Below are positions 52,829 through 61,988 of a stretch of 64,000 nucleotides of DNA, piece by piece. The position numbers and the translations under genes were made by a program. The stretch lies in contig NZ_CP156674.1 in assembly GCF_039851965.1 (NCBI RefSeq), positions 3,286,001 to 3,350,000 on the forward strand, in the 5' to 3' direction. Each line of letters opens with the position of its first letter. The first letter of the stretch is position 1. This DNA is from Pseudalkalibacillus hwajinpoensis (lineage in GTDB: Bacteria > Bacillota > Bacilli > Bacillales > Guptibacillaceae). The notes beneath the pieces were generated by a model, which made no database searches, was not told the origin of the DNA, and worked only from the letters and a program-made list of their open reading frames with translations.

Positions 52829-53003
52829 ATATTCATTCTCCTTTCATACTTCTTATCATAACGTTTTTTCTCTCGCATTCTTCATGATTTTTCAACAATC
52901 GCATTACAATTTTTACCCGTTAAACAGCCTTTCTATTCTAATGATTTCGTGGTAAAATGTCGATTGTGTAAAAAACGGGAAGAAGATATAAGGAAGTGAC
53001 ATC

Positions 53004-53645
53004 ATGCGTCAACGTAACAAACCATGGGCAGAAGATATGTTTGCCGAGCATCCACAGTTCGTTCCAGCCAACGCTCCTGAAAGAAAAGGAAACTGGAAAG
53101 AGGTATTTGAGAATGACAATCCTATTCATCTGGAGGTAGGAATTGGTAAAGGTCAATTTATTATCGGGATGGCGAAGCGAAATCCTGATGTTAACTTTGT
53201 AGGATTGGAGCTTTCTGCAAGTGTGATGGTTTCTGCTTTAGAGAAATTGATTGAAGAAGGTGTAACAAACGTTCGCCTCTTGAATGAAAACGCACAGGAT
53301 CTAACAGCGATTTTTGAGGGAGATGAAGTGAACAGGGTGTATTTAAATTTCTCAGATCCCTGGCCAAAAAATCGCCATGAGAAGAGACGTCTTACTTACA
53401 AATCATTTCTAGACCTTTACCGCTTCGTGATGAAGCCTGATGGCGAAGTGCATTTCAAAACAGATAACCAGGGCCTTTTTGAATATTCTCTTCATAGTTT
53501 CTCTGCTTACGGAATGATCCTCAATCAAGTAAGTCTTGATTTGCATCGTAGTGAGATGGAAAACAATGTGATGACCGAATATGAGGAGAAGTTTTCTGCA
53601 AAGGGAAGTCGAATTTATCGTTGCGAAGCCCAATTTAGATCTTGA
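53004..53645 (+). CDS. trmB: tRNA (guanine-N7)-methyltransferase TrmB
   Basis: Makes m7G46 in tRNA. The 213-aa SAM-dependent enzyme has LEVGIGKGQFIIGMAKRNP (SAM site), GLELSASVMVSAL, NFSDPWPKNRHEKRRL (family signature) and FKTDNQGLFEYSL. B. subtilis name ytmQ. GGAAGTGACATC precedes ATG 53004. Confidence 0.95.
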   Translation: MRQRNKPWAEDMFAEHPQFVPANAPERKGNWKEVFENDNPIHLEVGIGKGQFIIGMAKRNPDVNFVGLELSASVMVSALEKLIEEGVTNVRLLNENAQDLTAIFEGDEVNRVYLNFSDPWPKNRHEKRRLTYKSFLDLYRFVMKPDGEVHFKTDNQGLFEYSLHSFSAYGMILNQVSLDLHRSEMENNVMTEYEEKFSAKGSRIYRCEAQFRS

Positions 53646-53671
53646 GCCGTTCACGAACGGTTCTTTTTTTT
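53644..53671 (+). terminator. intrinsic terminator after trmB
   Basis: GAGCCGTTC and GAACGGTTC (one wobble) with a 2-nt centre, then eight T. Confidence 0.88.
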
Positions 53672-53776
53672 GGTTCTGTATATATACGGTGTTGGTAAGA
53701 GCTTATTTTGAATTGGATTGAAAGCGATTTCTTTTAGTGAGAGAATAAGGTAATAACTTTAAAAAGGGGGATATTC

Positions 53777-54619
53777 ATGGAGCACTTACAAGTAGGAACA
53801 CTTTCGATCACATGGCTTCGAGGTGGTGTAACTCATATGGATGGAGGTGCAATGTTTGGTGTCGTACCAAAACCGCTTTGGAGTAAAAAATACCCTGTTA
53901 ATGAAAAGAATCAAATTGAGCTTCGAACGGATCCAATACTCATTCAATGGCAGGGAGAAAATATATTAATTGAGGCAGGTATCGGTAAAGGTAAACTTGG
54001 CGGAAAACAGAAAAAGAACTATGGAGTAAATGAAGAATCTGATATTCGTACATCACTCGAGGAACTTTCCCTGACCGTTGAGGATATTGATCGTGTTTTA
54101 ATGACACATCTTCACTTTGACCATGCCAGCGGATTGACAGAACCAGATGGAGAAAGCTACACATCTACTTTCCCAAATGCGACGATTTATACTTCTCAGG
54201 TAGAGTGGAGTGAAATGAAAGAGCCCAATATCCGTTCGAAGAATACATACTGGAAAGAGAACTGGGAAGCGATTCAGGGTCAAGTTCAGACCTTTACAGG
54301 TTCAATTGAAATATTACCAGGTTTAGAAATGCACCATACAGGCGGGCATAGTGATGGGCATTCTATTATCACATTGAAAGAAGGAGAAGAGCATTTGATC
54401 CACATGGCAGATTTGATGCCAACTCATGCACATGCCAACCCTCTCTGGGTACTGGCATATGATGATTATCCAATGACATCAATTTATGCCAAAGAAAAGT
54501 GGATTAAAGATGCTGTAGGGAAACAATCATGGTTCCTATTTTACCACGATGCCAGTTACAGAGCTCTTAAATGGGATGAAACCTATAGTGTTACGAATGA
54601 AATGAAGCGAAAAAGATGA
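53777..54619 (+). CDS. ytnP: metallo-beta-lactamase-fold lactonase YtnP
   Basis: A 280-aa MBL-fold hydrolase with HLHFDHASG, THAHANPLW and the late Asp/His metal ligands (GGHSDGH; MADLMPTH; FYHDAS). B. subtilis YtnP is a quorum-quenching lactonase. AAAGGGGG precedes ATG 53777. Single gene with its own terminator, upstream of fruRKA. Confidence 0.9.
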   Translation: MEHLQVGTLSITWLRGGVTHMDGGAMFGVVPKPLWSKKYPVNEKNQIELRTDPILIQWQGENILIEAGIGKGKLGGKQKKNYGVNEESDIRTSLEELSLTVEDIDRVLMTHLHFDHASGLTEPDGESYTSTFPNATIYTSQVEWSEMKEPNIRSKNTYWKENWEAIQGQVQTFTGSIEILPGLEMHHTGGHSDGHSIITLKEGEEHLIHMADLMPTHAHANPLWVLAYDDYPMTSIYAKEKWIKDAVGKQSWFLFYHDASYRALKWDETYSVTNEMKRKR

Positions 54620-54623
54620 AAGT

Positions 54624-54655
54624 AAGGAAGACAGTATAATAGCTGTCTTCCTTTT
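54624..54655 (+). terminator. intrinsic terminator after ytnP
   Basis: AAGGAAGACAG and CTGTCTTCCTT around an 8-nt loop, then TT. It ends near the first fru operator repeat. Confidence 0.85.
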
Positions 54656-54659
54656 GATT

Positions 54660-54719
54660 TGAACATAAATGACTTTTTTTGATTATTTATGATTGTTTTT
54701 GAACGAAAATGATTGACTG
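54660..54719 (+). promoter_or_regulatory. six 10-nt phased direct repeats, candidate FruR operators
   Basis: Units start TGA at 54660, 54670, 54680, 54690, 54700 and 54710, each exactly 10 nt apart: TGAACATAAA, TGACTTTTTT, TGATTATTTA, TGATTGTTTT, TGAACGAAAA, TGATTGACTG. DeoR-type regulators bind direct repeats one helical turn apart; the array ends in the fru -35. Confidence 0.55.
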
Positions 54720-54741
54720 ATGAAAGTGCTTTCATTATAAT
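54713..54741 (+). promoter_or_regulatory. fru operon promoter with cre site in the spacer
   Basis: TTGACT (54713-54718), a 17-nt spacer and TATAAT (54736-54741). The spacer holds ATGAAAGTGCTTTCAT (54720-54735), which fits the CcpA cre consensus WTGAAARCGYTTTCWN with one mismatch. Glucose repression by CcpA is expected. Confidence 0.8.
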
Positions 54742-54764
54742 GAGAATAGAAGGAAGGTGTTGAT

Positions 54765-55517
54765 TTGTTAACTGCTGAGCGTCATTTCATCATTTTACAA
54801 TTTCTTAAAGAGCAGGAAACAGCAACTGTGCATGTTTTAAGTGAAGTCACTGGTGCATCAGTTTCAACCATACGAAGAGACCTTCTTCAATTGGAAGAAG
54901 ATAGTAAATTAAAACGTGTTCATGGTGGAGCTTCTCTTTTACATTCTAAGTGGACAGAACCATCGCTTGGTGAAAAATCCACCCAGAACCTGGTGCAAAA
55001 GGCTAAGATCGCTGCATTTGCGGCAGAGTTAGTGAAAGATGGAGACTGTATATTTCTTGATGCGGGAACAACAACACAAAAAATTGCCGAGTTTCTTCAC
55101 GGAAAGGAAGTAATCGTTGTTACAAATGGTTATCAGGTGATTGAAAGTCTTCTATCTGAAGGAATTACAACGTATATCGTGGGAGGGAAATTCAAAGCAA
55201 GAACTGGAGCAATGACTGGTCCAAAAGCGCTTGAAAGCATTGAAACCTACCGCTTTGATAAATGTTTTATTGGAATCAACGGTATACATGATGTACTCGG
55301 GTATACAACAGCTGATCCAGATGAAGCAATTATTAAGAGAACCGCAATTAAGCTTTCGAGAGACCCATATATCCTTGCCGATTCCTCTAAAATAGGTGAA
55401 GCAGCTTTCAGCAAGGTTGCTGATCTTCACGGATGTACGATTATTACAGACGATGATCCAGAAGCAAATTACGATAAAGTACGTAAACATACAAAAGTAG
55501 AAGTGGTGAAGCTATGA
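54765..55517 (+). CDS. fruR: DeoR-family fructose operon repressor FruR
   Basis: A 250-aa regulator: HTH domain VHVLSEVTGASVSTIRRDLLQLE, RVHGGA linker, and DeoRC effector domain with FLDAGTTTQKIA, VTNGYQV and YILADSSKIG. Senses fructose-1-phosphate in relatives. TTG 54765 with AAGGTG upstream. Its stop overlaps fruK in ATGA. Confidence 0.9.
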   Translation: MLTAERHFIILQFLKEQETATVHVLSEVTGASVSTIRRDLLQLEEDSKLKRVHGGASLLHSKWTEPSLGEKSTQNLVQKAKIAAFAAELVKDGDCIFLDAGTTTQKIAEFLHGKEVIVVTNGYQVIESLLSEGITTYIVGGKFKARTGAMTGPKALESIETYRFDKCFIGINGIHDVLGYTTADPDEAIIKRTAIKLSRDPYILADSSKIGEAAFSKVADLHGCTIITDDDPEANYDKVRKHTKVEVVKL

Positions 55518-56446
55518 TTTATACAGTTACATTGAATCCATCGGTTGATTATATTGTCCGAATTGAGAATCTCAAGACAGGGCTTGTTAATACGGTAGAT
55601 GAGGAAACCAAAATTGCAGGCGGTAAAGGAGTGAATGTGACGAGGGTTCTTAATAGACTCGGGCATCAATCCACTGCTTTAGGATTTATTGGAGGGTTCA
55701 CAGGTCAGTTTATCGAGCAATCTCTTAAAGAGGAGGGCCTGTTACCGGATTTCATTCAGGTAAGCGGAGATACACGTATTAATATTAAATTGAAGAACGG
55801 AGAGGAAACAGAGATCAATGGGCTGTCTCCTATTATTTCAGAAGAAGATATTGATGCTCTATTTGACCAACTTTCCAAAACGGTTGCAGGCGATGTGGTA
55901 GTCCTGGCAGGTAGCGTTCCATCAAGTGTTGATCAGAATATTTATTCGCGCATACTTCGTTCCTTACCTGAAGGTGTCCATGCAATTGTTGATACGAAAG
56001 GTAAAGCACTTGAAGAGACAGTAAAAGCAAAACCGTTTCTTGTTAAACCGAACCATCACGAGCTTGGTGATTTATTTGGGGTTGAAGTTAGCTCTGTCGA
56101 GGATGCTGTGAAATACGGCAAGAAGTTTCAGGAGATGGGGGCGGAAAATGTAGTCGTATCAATGGCGGGTGACGGTGCGGTATTGATTACATCTGAGGAA
56201 GTACTATTTGGAAACGTCCCGGTAGGAAAAGTTAAAAATTCAGTTGGTGCTGGTGACTCAGTTGTCGCAGGCTTTCTAAGCAAATATATCGAAACGGCAA
56301 ACCTCAAGGAAGCATTCCAATCTGGGATTGCGGCAGGAAGTGCAAGTGCATTCTCAAATGGTTTTTGCACAGAAGAAGAGGTACAGGTATTGAGGAAACA
56401 GATTACAGTGAAACAATTTGATGAAAGAGGAGGACAAGAAAAATGA
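55514..56446 (+). CDS. fruK: 1-phosphofructokinase FruK
   Basis: Phosphorylates fructose-1-phosphate. The 310-aa PfkB-family protein has NPSVDYIV, GGKGVNVTRVL, the DTKGKALEE region and GAGDSVVAGF with catalytic Asp. Overlaps fruR and fruA by four bases each, so the operon is tightly coupled. Confidence 0.95.
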   Translation: MIYTVTLNPSVDYIVRIENLKTGLVNTVDEETKIAGGKGVNVTRVLNRLGHQSTALGFIGGFTGQFIEQSLKEEGLLPDFIQVSGDTRINIKLKNGEETEINGLSPIISEEDIDALFDQLSKTVAGDVVVLAGSVPSSVDQNIYSRILRSLPEGVHAIVDTKGKALEETVKAKPFLVKPNHHELGDLFGVEVSSVEDAVKYGKKFQEMGAENVVVSMAGDGAVLITSEEVLFGNVPVGKVKNSVGAGDSVVAGFLSKYIETANLKEAFQSGIAAGSASAFSNGFCTEEEVQVLRKQITVKQFDERGGQEK

Positions 56447-58350
56447 GAATCACAGAATTGTTAACTAAAGAGACAATGATTCTAAATCTGGAAGCTGATT
56501 CAAAAGATCATGTGATCAATGAGTTATCTGAAAAGCTTTATTCAGCAGGTAAATTGCAAGATCTTCATTCGTTTAAACAGGCGATACACGCGCGTGAAAA
56601 GGAAAGTACGACGGGAATTGGAGAAGGGATTGCCATCCCTCATGCCAAAACAGCAGCCGTAAAGTCTCCGGCGATTGTATTTGGGCGTTCCAAAAAAGGG
56701 ATCGATTATCAATCTCTTGACGGAGAATCAGCTCATTTGTTCTTTATGATTGCTGCTACTGAGGGGGCGAACCAGACTCACCTTGAAGCCCTTTCAAGAT
56801 TATCTTCCTTCTTAATGGATACTGAATTTCGTAAAGGACTTTTAGAAGCAAGAACGGAGGAAGAAGTTTTACAGGCATTCGATCAGAAGGAAGAAGAGAA
56901 TGAGGATTCAGAAGAAGTAGAAGATACAACAAATGACACTGGAAAAATTCTTGCGGTAACTGCTTGCCCAACAGGAATTGCCCACACGTATATGGCGGCA
57001 GATGCGCTTAAAGCAAAAGCTGCCGAGCTCGGATATGGCGTGAAAGTTGAAACGAACGGGTCAGGTGGGGTGAAAAACCGCTTGACAGATGAAGAAATTG
57101 AAAAGGCTCCAGCGATTATCGTTGCCGCAGACACAAAGGTTGAAATGGACCGATTTAGAGGTAAGAAAGTGATTGAAGTACCAGTAGCAGAAGCCATCCG
57201 TAAGCCACAGGAGCTTTTGGAAAAAGCAGCTAATGGTGACGCGCCAGTGTACAAGGCCTCTGGTTCTTATGAAGATCAAATCAGCGAGAAGAAAAGTGAA
57301 AGAAAAGGAAAACAGTCTGCATTCTATAAACACTTAATGAATGGTGTTTCCAATATGCTTCCACTTGTCGTAGGTGGTGGTATCTTAATTGCCCTGTCAT
57401 TTATTTTTGGTATTAACGCGGCAGATCCGGATGATCCAAGCTACAATGCGTTCGCTGCTGCTCTAAGCACAATTGGTGGTGGAAATGCATTTGCCCTTAT
57501 GATTCCAGTTCTTGCTGGATTTATCGCAATGAGTATTGCGGATCGTCCAGGTCTCGCTCCCGGTCTTGTTGGAGGTCTAATGGCTTCAACGAACGGTGCA
57601 GGTTTCCTTGGTGGGTTAATCGCAGGTTTCCTTGCCGGGTACGCTGTCCTTCTATTAAAGAAGGTATTCTCAAGTCTTCCGGAATCACTTGAAGGGTTAA
57701 AGCCAGTTTTACTTTATCCTTTGTTTGGTATCTTTATCACCGGAATTGTTATGATGTACGTCGTTATTGAACCTGTTGGGGCTCTTAATACAGGCCTTGA
57801 AAGCTGGTTGAGCGGTATGGGAACAACAAACAAACTCTTACTTGGACTTATTCTTGGCGGAATGATGGCAGTAGATATGGGTGGCCCTATTAATAAAGCT
57901 GCCTTTACATTTGGTATTGCAATGATCGATGCAGGTAACCTTACGTATCATGCAGCCATTATGGCAGGTGGAATGACACCACCACTTGGTCTAGCCTTAG
58001 CAACGACTCTCTTTAAAAATCGCTTTAACAAAACAGAAAGAGAAGCAGGAAAAGTCGCTTACGTTATGGGAGCTTCCTTTATCACTGAAGGTGCAATCCC
58101 GTTTGCAGCGGCAGATCCAGGACGTGTGATTCCATCCATTATTGCTGGATCCTCTATTGCTGGAGCTCTAACAATGCTGTTTAATATCGCACTTCCTGCA
58201 CCACACGGTGGAGCGTTTGTTATCTGGTCAGTAAACAACATTTCAATCACACATATTCTACTTTATATCCTTGCTATTGTAATCGGTACAATAGTAACGG
58301 CATTAATGGTTGGAATATTGAAGAAATCAAAACCGAAAGTACAAGCATAA
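56443..58350 (+). CDS. fruA: fructose PTS enzyme IIABC FruA
   Basis: A 635-aa PTS permease with all domains fused. EIIA (1-150) carries His67 in GIAIPHAKTA. EIIB carries Cys175 in VTACPTGIAHTYMAA. EIIC (about 305-635) has about 8-10 helices. It imports and phosphorylates fructose to fructose-1-phosphate. Last gene of fruRKA, followed by a strong terminator. Confidence 0.96.
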   Translation: MRITELLTKETMILNLEADSKDHVINELSEKLYSAGKLQDLHSFKQAIHAREKESTTGIGEGIAIPHAKTAAVKSPAIVFGRSKKGIDYQSLDGESAHLFFMIAATEGANQTHLEALSRLSSFLMDTEFRKGLLEARTEEEVLQAFDQKEEENEDSEEVEDTTNDTGKILAVTACPTGIAHTYMAADALKAKAAELGYGVKVETNGSGGVKNRLTDEEIEKAPAIIVAADTKVEMDRFRGKKVIEVPVAEAIRKPQELLEKAANGDAPVYKASGSYEDQISEKKSERKGKQSAFYKHLMNGVSNMLPLVVGGGILIALSFIFGINAADPDDPSYNAFAAALSTIGGGNAFALMIPVLAGFIAMSIADRPGLAPGLVGGLMASTNGAGFLGGLIAGFLAGYAVLLLKKVFSSLPESLEGLKPVLLYPLFGIFITGIVMMYVVIEPVGALNTGLESWLSGMGTTNKLLLGLILGGMMAVDMGGPINKAAFTFGIAMIDAGNLTYHAAIMAGGMTPPLGLALATTLFKNRFNKTEREAGKVAYVMGASFITEGAIPFAAADPGRVIPSIIAGSSIAGALTMLFNIALPAPHGGAFVIWSVNNISITHILLYILAIVIGTIVTALMVGILKKSKPKVQA

Positions 58351-58357
58351 TGAATGG

Positions 58358-58385
58358 AGAGGCTTCGATTAGAAGCCTCTTTTTG
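58358..58385 (+). terminator. intrinsic terminator after fruA
   Basis: AGAGGCTTC and GAAGCCTCT around a 5-nt loop, then TTTTT. The next 315 nt contain no gene, only a TGAGATG/CATCTCA dyad at 58522-58546. Confidence 0.88.
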
Positions 58386-58701
58386 TTTGAATAACTCAGG
58401 TGGTGGGTTAGACTTATTGATAAAATAAGCGTCAGGAAAACAGATTGGAAAAGCCTATTACATGAGGGAATTACCATAAAATGTTAAATAGATACCCTTG
58501 ATGAGAGCTTGTGAGAAGGCTTGAGATGCGATATATGTCCATCTCACTAATACAGATGATACTCAGATGCTGATGATAACGTTTTCACTTACTATCTTAC
58601 GCTTATGCTTTTTTCTTATGCTAGAAAGGTTGAAGCGTTCAGTCAGCAGTGTTAATATAAATGACCGTAGATGATTTTTCGGAAATTCAAAGGAGGCAAC
58701 C

Positions 58702-59544
58702 ATGCTAGAAAATAAAACCGTAACGTTTATCGGAGCGGGTTCAATGGCAGAAGCAATGGCAGCAGGAATGATTGAATCGGGTACTATTGAACCTGAACGA
58801 ATTATTATGACTAACAGAAGCAATGAACAACGTCGTCAGGAACTTATGGAGAATCACGGCGTGTTGGCGACTCAAAGTATAGAATTCGCAGTTCGAGAAG
58901 CAGATGTTGTCATCCTTGCAATGAAGCCCAAGGATGTTGAACGTGCAATAGAGGGAATTGAACGTTTCATTTCAAATGATCAACTTCTTCTATCCGTTCT
59001 AGCAGGGGTCCCATCATCATTCATTGAAGAGAAACTTGAAGGTGAGCAGCCAGTTATCCGCGTTATGCCTAACACATCAAGCATGATTGGTAAATCAATC
59101 TCCGCTCTAGCTGCTGGTGAGCATGTAACGGAAGAGCAAATAACCATTGCTCGAGCACTTATCCGTTCAATTGGCGAAACAGTTGTGATCGAAGAAGAGC
59201 AAATGGATGTGTTTACTGGCGTTGCAGGAAGCGGACCAGCTTACATTTATTATGTAATTGAAAGCCTTGAAAAGGCAGCAATTGAAGGCGGTATTGAAAC
59301 TAAAACAGCTAGAAAAATGGCTGTTCAAACCGTACTTGGAGCAGGAATGATGGCTGAACAGTCAGAGGATTCTCCTTCCGCTCTTAGAAAGAAAGTAACT
59401 TCACCTAATGGTACAACTCAAGCAGGTCTTGAAGCCCTTTATGAGAATGGGGGCGGAGAAGCATTTGAAGCAGCTGTGGAAAATGCCGCTTCACGCTCGA
59501 AAGAAATCAGTAACGAATTCAATAAGAAACCAATAATGAACTAA
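58702..59544 (+). CDS. proI: pyrroline-5-carboxylate reductase ProI
   Basis: Last step of proline synthesis. The 280-aa protein has an N-terminal NADPH site (FIGAGSMAEAMAAG), RVMPNTSS and the C-terminal VAGSGPAYIYYVIESL and KKVTSPNGTTQAG. AAAGGAGG precedes ATG 58702. No T-box is seen upstream. B. subtilis has three or four paralogues, so the symbol is a best guess. Confidence 0.9.
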   Translation: MLENKTVTFIGAGSMAEAMAAGMIESGTIEPERIIMTNRSNEQRRQELMENHGVLATQSIEFAVREADVVILAMKPKDVERAIEGIERFISNDQLLLSVLAGVPSSFIEEKLEGEQPVIRVMPNTSSMIGKSISALAAGEHVTEEQITIARALIRSIGETVVIEEEQMDVFTGVAGSGPAYIYYVIESLEKAAIEGGIETKTARKMAVQTVLGAGMMAEQSEDSPSALRKKVTSPNGTTQAGLEALYENGGGEAFEAAVENAASRSKEISNEFNKKPIMN

Positions 59545-59570
59545 AGAACCGGAGCCCCGGTTCTTTTTTT
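59544..59570 (+). terminator. intrinsic terminator after proI
   Basis: AAGAACCGG and CCGGTTCTT around a small loop, then seven T. Confidence 0.88.
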
Positions 59571-59771
59571 ACTGGAATAAATTCAGAGAAGAAGACATAT
59601 AGTTTGAGTCTTTAAATAGAACTCTTCAGGGTACAAGGTTTATCACGAGTAGGCATTCTCTTCTAGCTGTGATTGATTTTCTCCTAATGTTTGGAGAAAA
59701 ATGTTAGTAGAATAGTAGACAAAATATGATATGATAAGAATTGGATAATTTGTTTGTTAGAGGAGGAGAAA

Positions 59772-60314
59772 ATGATGAAAAAAGGTATTTTTGCACTTAT
59801 TGTTGCTCTTTTGGTCGCATTTCCTTTCGCAGGTACTGCAGCTCATGCTGAAGCAGACGTTAGTGATGAAGTAAAGAAGGGCCTTGCCGGGTACCTTGCT
59901 GAAGAACATTACGATTACGACAAAGGTTCTCTCAAAATTGAAACGGCTGAAAGCTTTGAAGTTGATAGCTCAGCAGACAAAGACTTTAGTAAGGTAACAG
60001 CTGTCCTCGTTGATTTTACGACAGTGCGCGATAATATTTTCTTTGAAGATCATACGGCGGTATTATTTTATGATACCGAAGCAAATGCAGTCATTCCTGA
60101 TGCAAGTATCCTTGATGTGGAAGAAGCAAGTGCGTTTAAAGATAGCCATGCAGATGTAACAGGTGAGCACCTTCATATGACGGTTATTATGGTTTTAAGT
60201 GCTTTGATGCTTATCATTCCGGCTATTATTGGTTATGTTTGGATGAAGAGAAAATACTCTACGCTCAGATTTAAACTCCAAAATAACGTTTATGAAACGA
60301 ACTCTACGTTTTAA
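59772..60314 (+). CDS. exported, C-terminally anchored protein, 180 aa
   Basis: The N-terminus is a signal peptide (MMKKGIFALIVALLVAFPFA, AHA cleavage region near 26). The mature part is acidic with a small alpha/beta domain (VTAVLVDFTTVRDN; AVLFYDTEANAVIPDASI), followed by one C-terminal helix (MVLSALMLIIPAIIGYVW) and a short basic tail. This orientation puts the domain outside the cell. AGAGGAGG precedes ATG 59772. Not recognised. Confidence 0.75.
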   Translation: MMKKGIFALIVALLVAFPFAGTAAHAEADVSDEVKKGLAGYLAEEHYDYDKGSLKIETAESFEVDSSADKDFSKVTAVLVDFTTVRDNIFFEDHTAVLFYDTEANAVIPDASILDVEEASAFKDSHADVTGEHLHMTVIMVLSALMLIIPAIIGYVWMKRKYSTLRFKLQNNVYETNSTF

Positions 60315-60317
60315 TTT

Positions 60318-60364
60318 AATAATCAAAAGCCCCGCGCCAATAAGGCACGGGGCTTTTGATTATT
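60318..60364. terminator. bidirectional terminator
   Basis: A 17-bp perfect stem (AATAATCAAAAGCCCCG, 60318-60334, with 60348-60364) and a 13-nt loop between convergent genes. Its 3' arm covers the PepSY gene's stop codon. Confidence 0.9.
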
Positions 60365-60674
60365 GTTGCTGCAGTTCCACGAGTGTCCCTGTTTCAGCAT
60401 CGACCATAAAATCAAGTTGTTGAAGCTCTCCATCCTTTTCACAGGTTAGTCCACCGGAATAAACCGTGAATGGTACATTAAACTTTTCGACTGAATCTGT
60501 TTTCATATGAATCCATGACCCTTTTACTATATAAACGGGTTTAACTGCGCTTTTCGCAGCTTTAAGGGCTTTCTCTGGTGAAATATACGTTTTCTTTGAA
60601 GCAATAGTAGCTGTTGTAATCGCGGCAGCTCCAGCACCAATAAGTGCTCCGACGAGAACATCTCTTGTATTCAT
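60360..60674 (-). CDS. small exported PepSY-like protein, 104 aa
   Basis: An N-terminal hydrophobic stretch (VLVGALIGAGAAAITTATIA) is followed by a PepSY-like module: ISPEKALKAAKSAV, GSWIHM and LDFMVDAETGTLVEL. PepSY domains often inhibit proteases or sense cell-envelope state. It converges on the 180-aa anchored protein and shares its terminator. ATG 60674. Confidence 0.7.
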   Translation of the reverse strand: MNTRDVLVGALIGAGAAAITTATIASKKTYISPEKALKAAKSAVKPVYIVKGSWIHMKTDSVEKFNVPFTVYSGGLTCEKDGELQQLDFMVDAETGTLVELQQQ

Positions 60675-60849
60675 AATCCAGTCTTCTCCTCCTTAAACCT
60701 ATCCTAATTCGTTTCCTACTTTAGTATATCGGAAGTTCGAGCTCGGACCAAATGTTTATGCTAAAAATTCATGAGACTAGCAAGCCTTATTCAGATTCGA
60801 TACAATAATACCATAGGAGCAGAAATAGGAATAATGAAAGGGGATACAT

Positions 60850-61917
60850 ATGAAAGAAGAAACGCTATCATTATTTAAAACATTAACCGAGCTACAAGGT
60901 GCCCCAGGATTCGAACACGACGTGAGGAAGTTTGTGAAGAATGAAATCTCGAAATATAGTGATGAGATTATACAGGATAATCTTGGCAGTGTGTTTGGGG
61001 TAAAACGAAATAATGGTCCAAAGATTATGGTTGCTGGTCACATGGATGAAGTTGGATTCATGGTTACTTCTATTACAGATAACGGCATGCTTCGCTTTCA
61101 ACCTCTTGGTGGCTGGTGGAGTCAGGTTTTACTTGCTCAACGCGTTCAAGTTATGACGAGAAACGGTCCGGTTCCGGGCGTAATTGGCTCCATTCCACCA
61201 CATCTTCTTGATGATGCGACACGTAACAAACCCATGGCGATTAAGAATATGCTAATTGATATCGGAGCAGATGACAGAGAAGACGCGGAGAAAATAGGTG
61301 TCACTCCTGGGCAGCAAATCGTGCCAGTATGCCCGTTTACGCCAATGGCAAACAATAAAAAAATCATGGCAAAAGCATGGGATAACCGCTATGGAGTTGG
61401 TCTCGCTATGGAGCTTTTAAAAGAGCTTCAGGGTGAAGAGCTTCCTAATGAATTGTATTCAGGTGCAACAGTCCAGGAGGAAGTGGGATTACGAGGAGCT
61501 CAAACAGCAGCAAACATGATTAATCCTGATCTATTCTATGCACTTGATGCAAGCCCGGCTAATGATATGACGGGAGATAAAAATGAATTTGGGCAGCTTG
61601 GAAAAGGAGCGCTTCTAAGGATTTATGATCGCTCGATGGTCACTCATCAGGGATTGAGAGATTTTGTTCTAGATACAGCGGAAAGTAACGACATTCCTTA
61701 TCAGTATTTTATTTCCCAGGGTGGTACAGACGCCGGAAGGGTTCATTTATCTAACGACGGTGTCCCATCGGCTGTGGTTGGGATTTGCTCGCGCTATATT
61801 CATACATCCTCATCTATTATTCATGTTGATGATTACGCTGCAGCTAAAGAATTAATTATTAAGCTTGTGAAAACGACAAATCAGACAGCAGTCGATAGCA
61901 TCAAAAAACAAGTATGA
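60850..61917 (+). CDS. ytoP: M42-family aminopeptidase YtoP
   Basis: A 355-aa glutamyl aminopeptidase/cellulase-M family enzyme: AGHMDEVGFM (zinc His), AWDNRYG (bridging Asp), TVQEEVGLRGA (catalytic Glu pair), DASPAND and a late His in RYIHTSSSI. Removes N-terminal residues from peptides. GAAAGGGG precedes ATG 60850. Synteny matches B. subtilis ytoP. Confidence 0.92.
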   Translation: MKEETLSLFKTLTELQGAPGFEHDVRKFVKNEISKYSDEIIQDNLGSVFGVKRNNGPKIMVAGHMDEVGFMVTSITDNGMLRFQPLGGWWSQVLLAQRVQVMTRNGPVPGVIGSIPPHLLDDATRNKPMAIKNMLIDIGADDREDAEKIGVTPGQQIVPVCPFTPMANNKKIMAKAWDNRYGVGLAMELLKELQGEELPNELYSGATVQEEVGLRGAQTAANMINPDLFYALDASPANDMTGDKNEFGQLGKGALLRIYDRSMVTHQGLRDFVLDTAESNDIPYQYFISQGGTDAGRVHLSNDGVPSAVVGICSRYIHTSSSIIHVDDYAAAKELIIKLVKTTNQTAVDSIKKQV

Positions 61918-61988
61918 TTGAAAGGGGCCGATCTGGCTCCTTTTGTTTATTGGAAGTAAGCGGCTGGATTTATATATAAGGAGGGTGT

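Noticed and set aside
52910..52926. Sigma-B promoter for the CydS-like gene (GTTTAA next to GGGTAA, minus strand)
   Set aside because: The two boxes are only 1 nt apart, far below the 12-15 nt needed.
58386..58701. A proline T-box before proI
   Set aside because: No GGGTGGTACCGCG or terminator/antiterminator pair is present.
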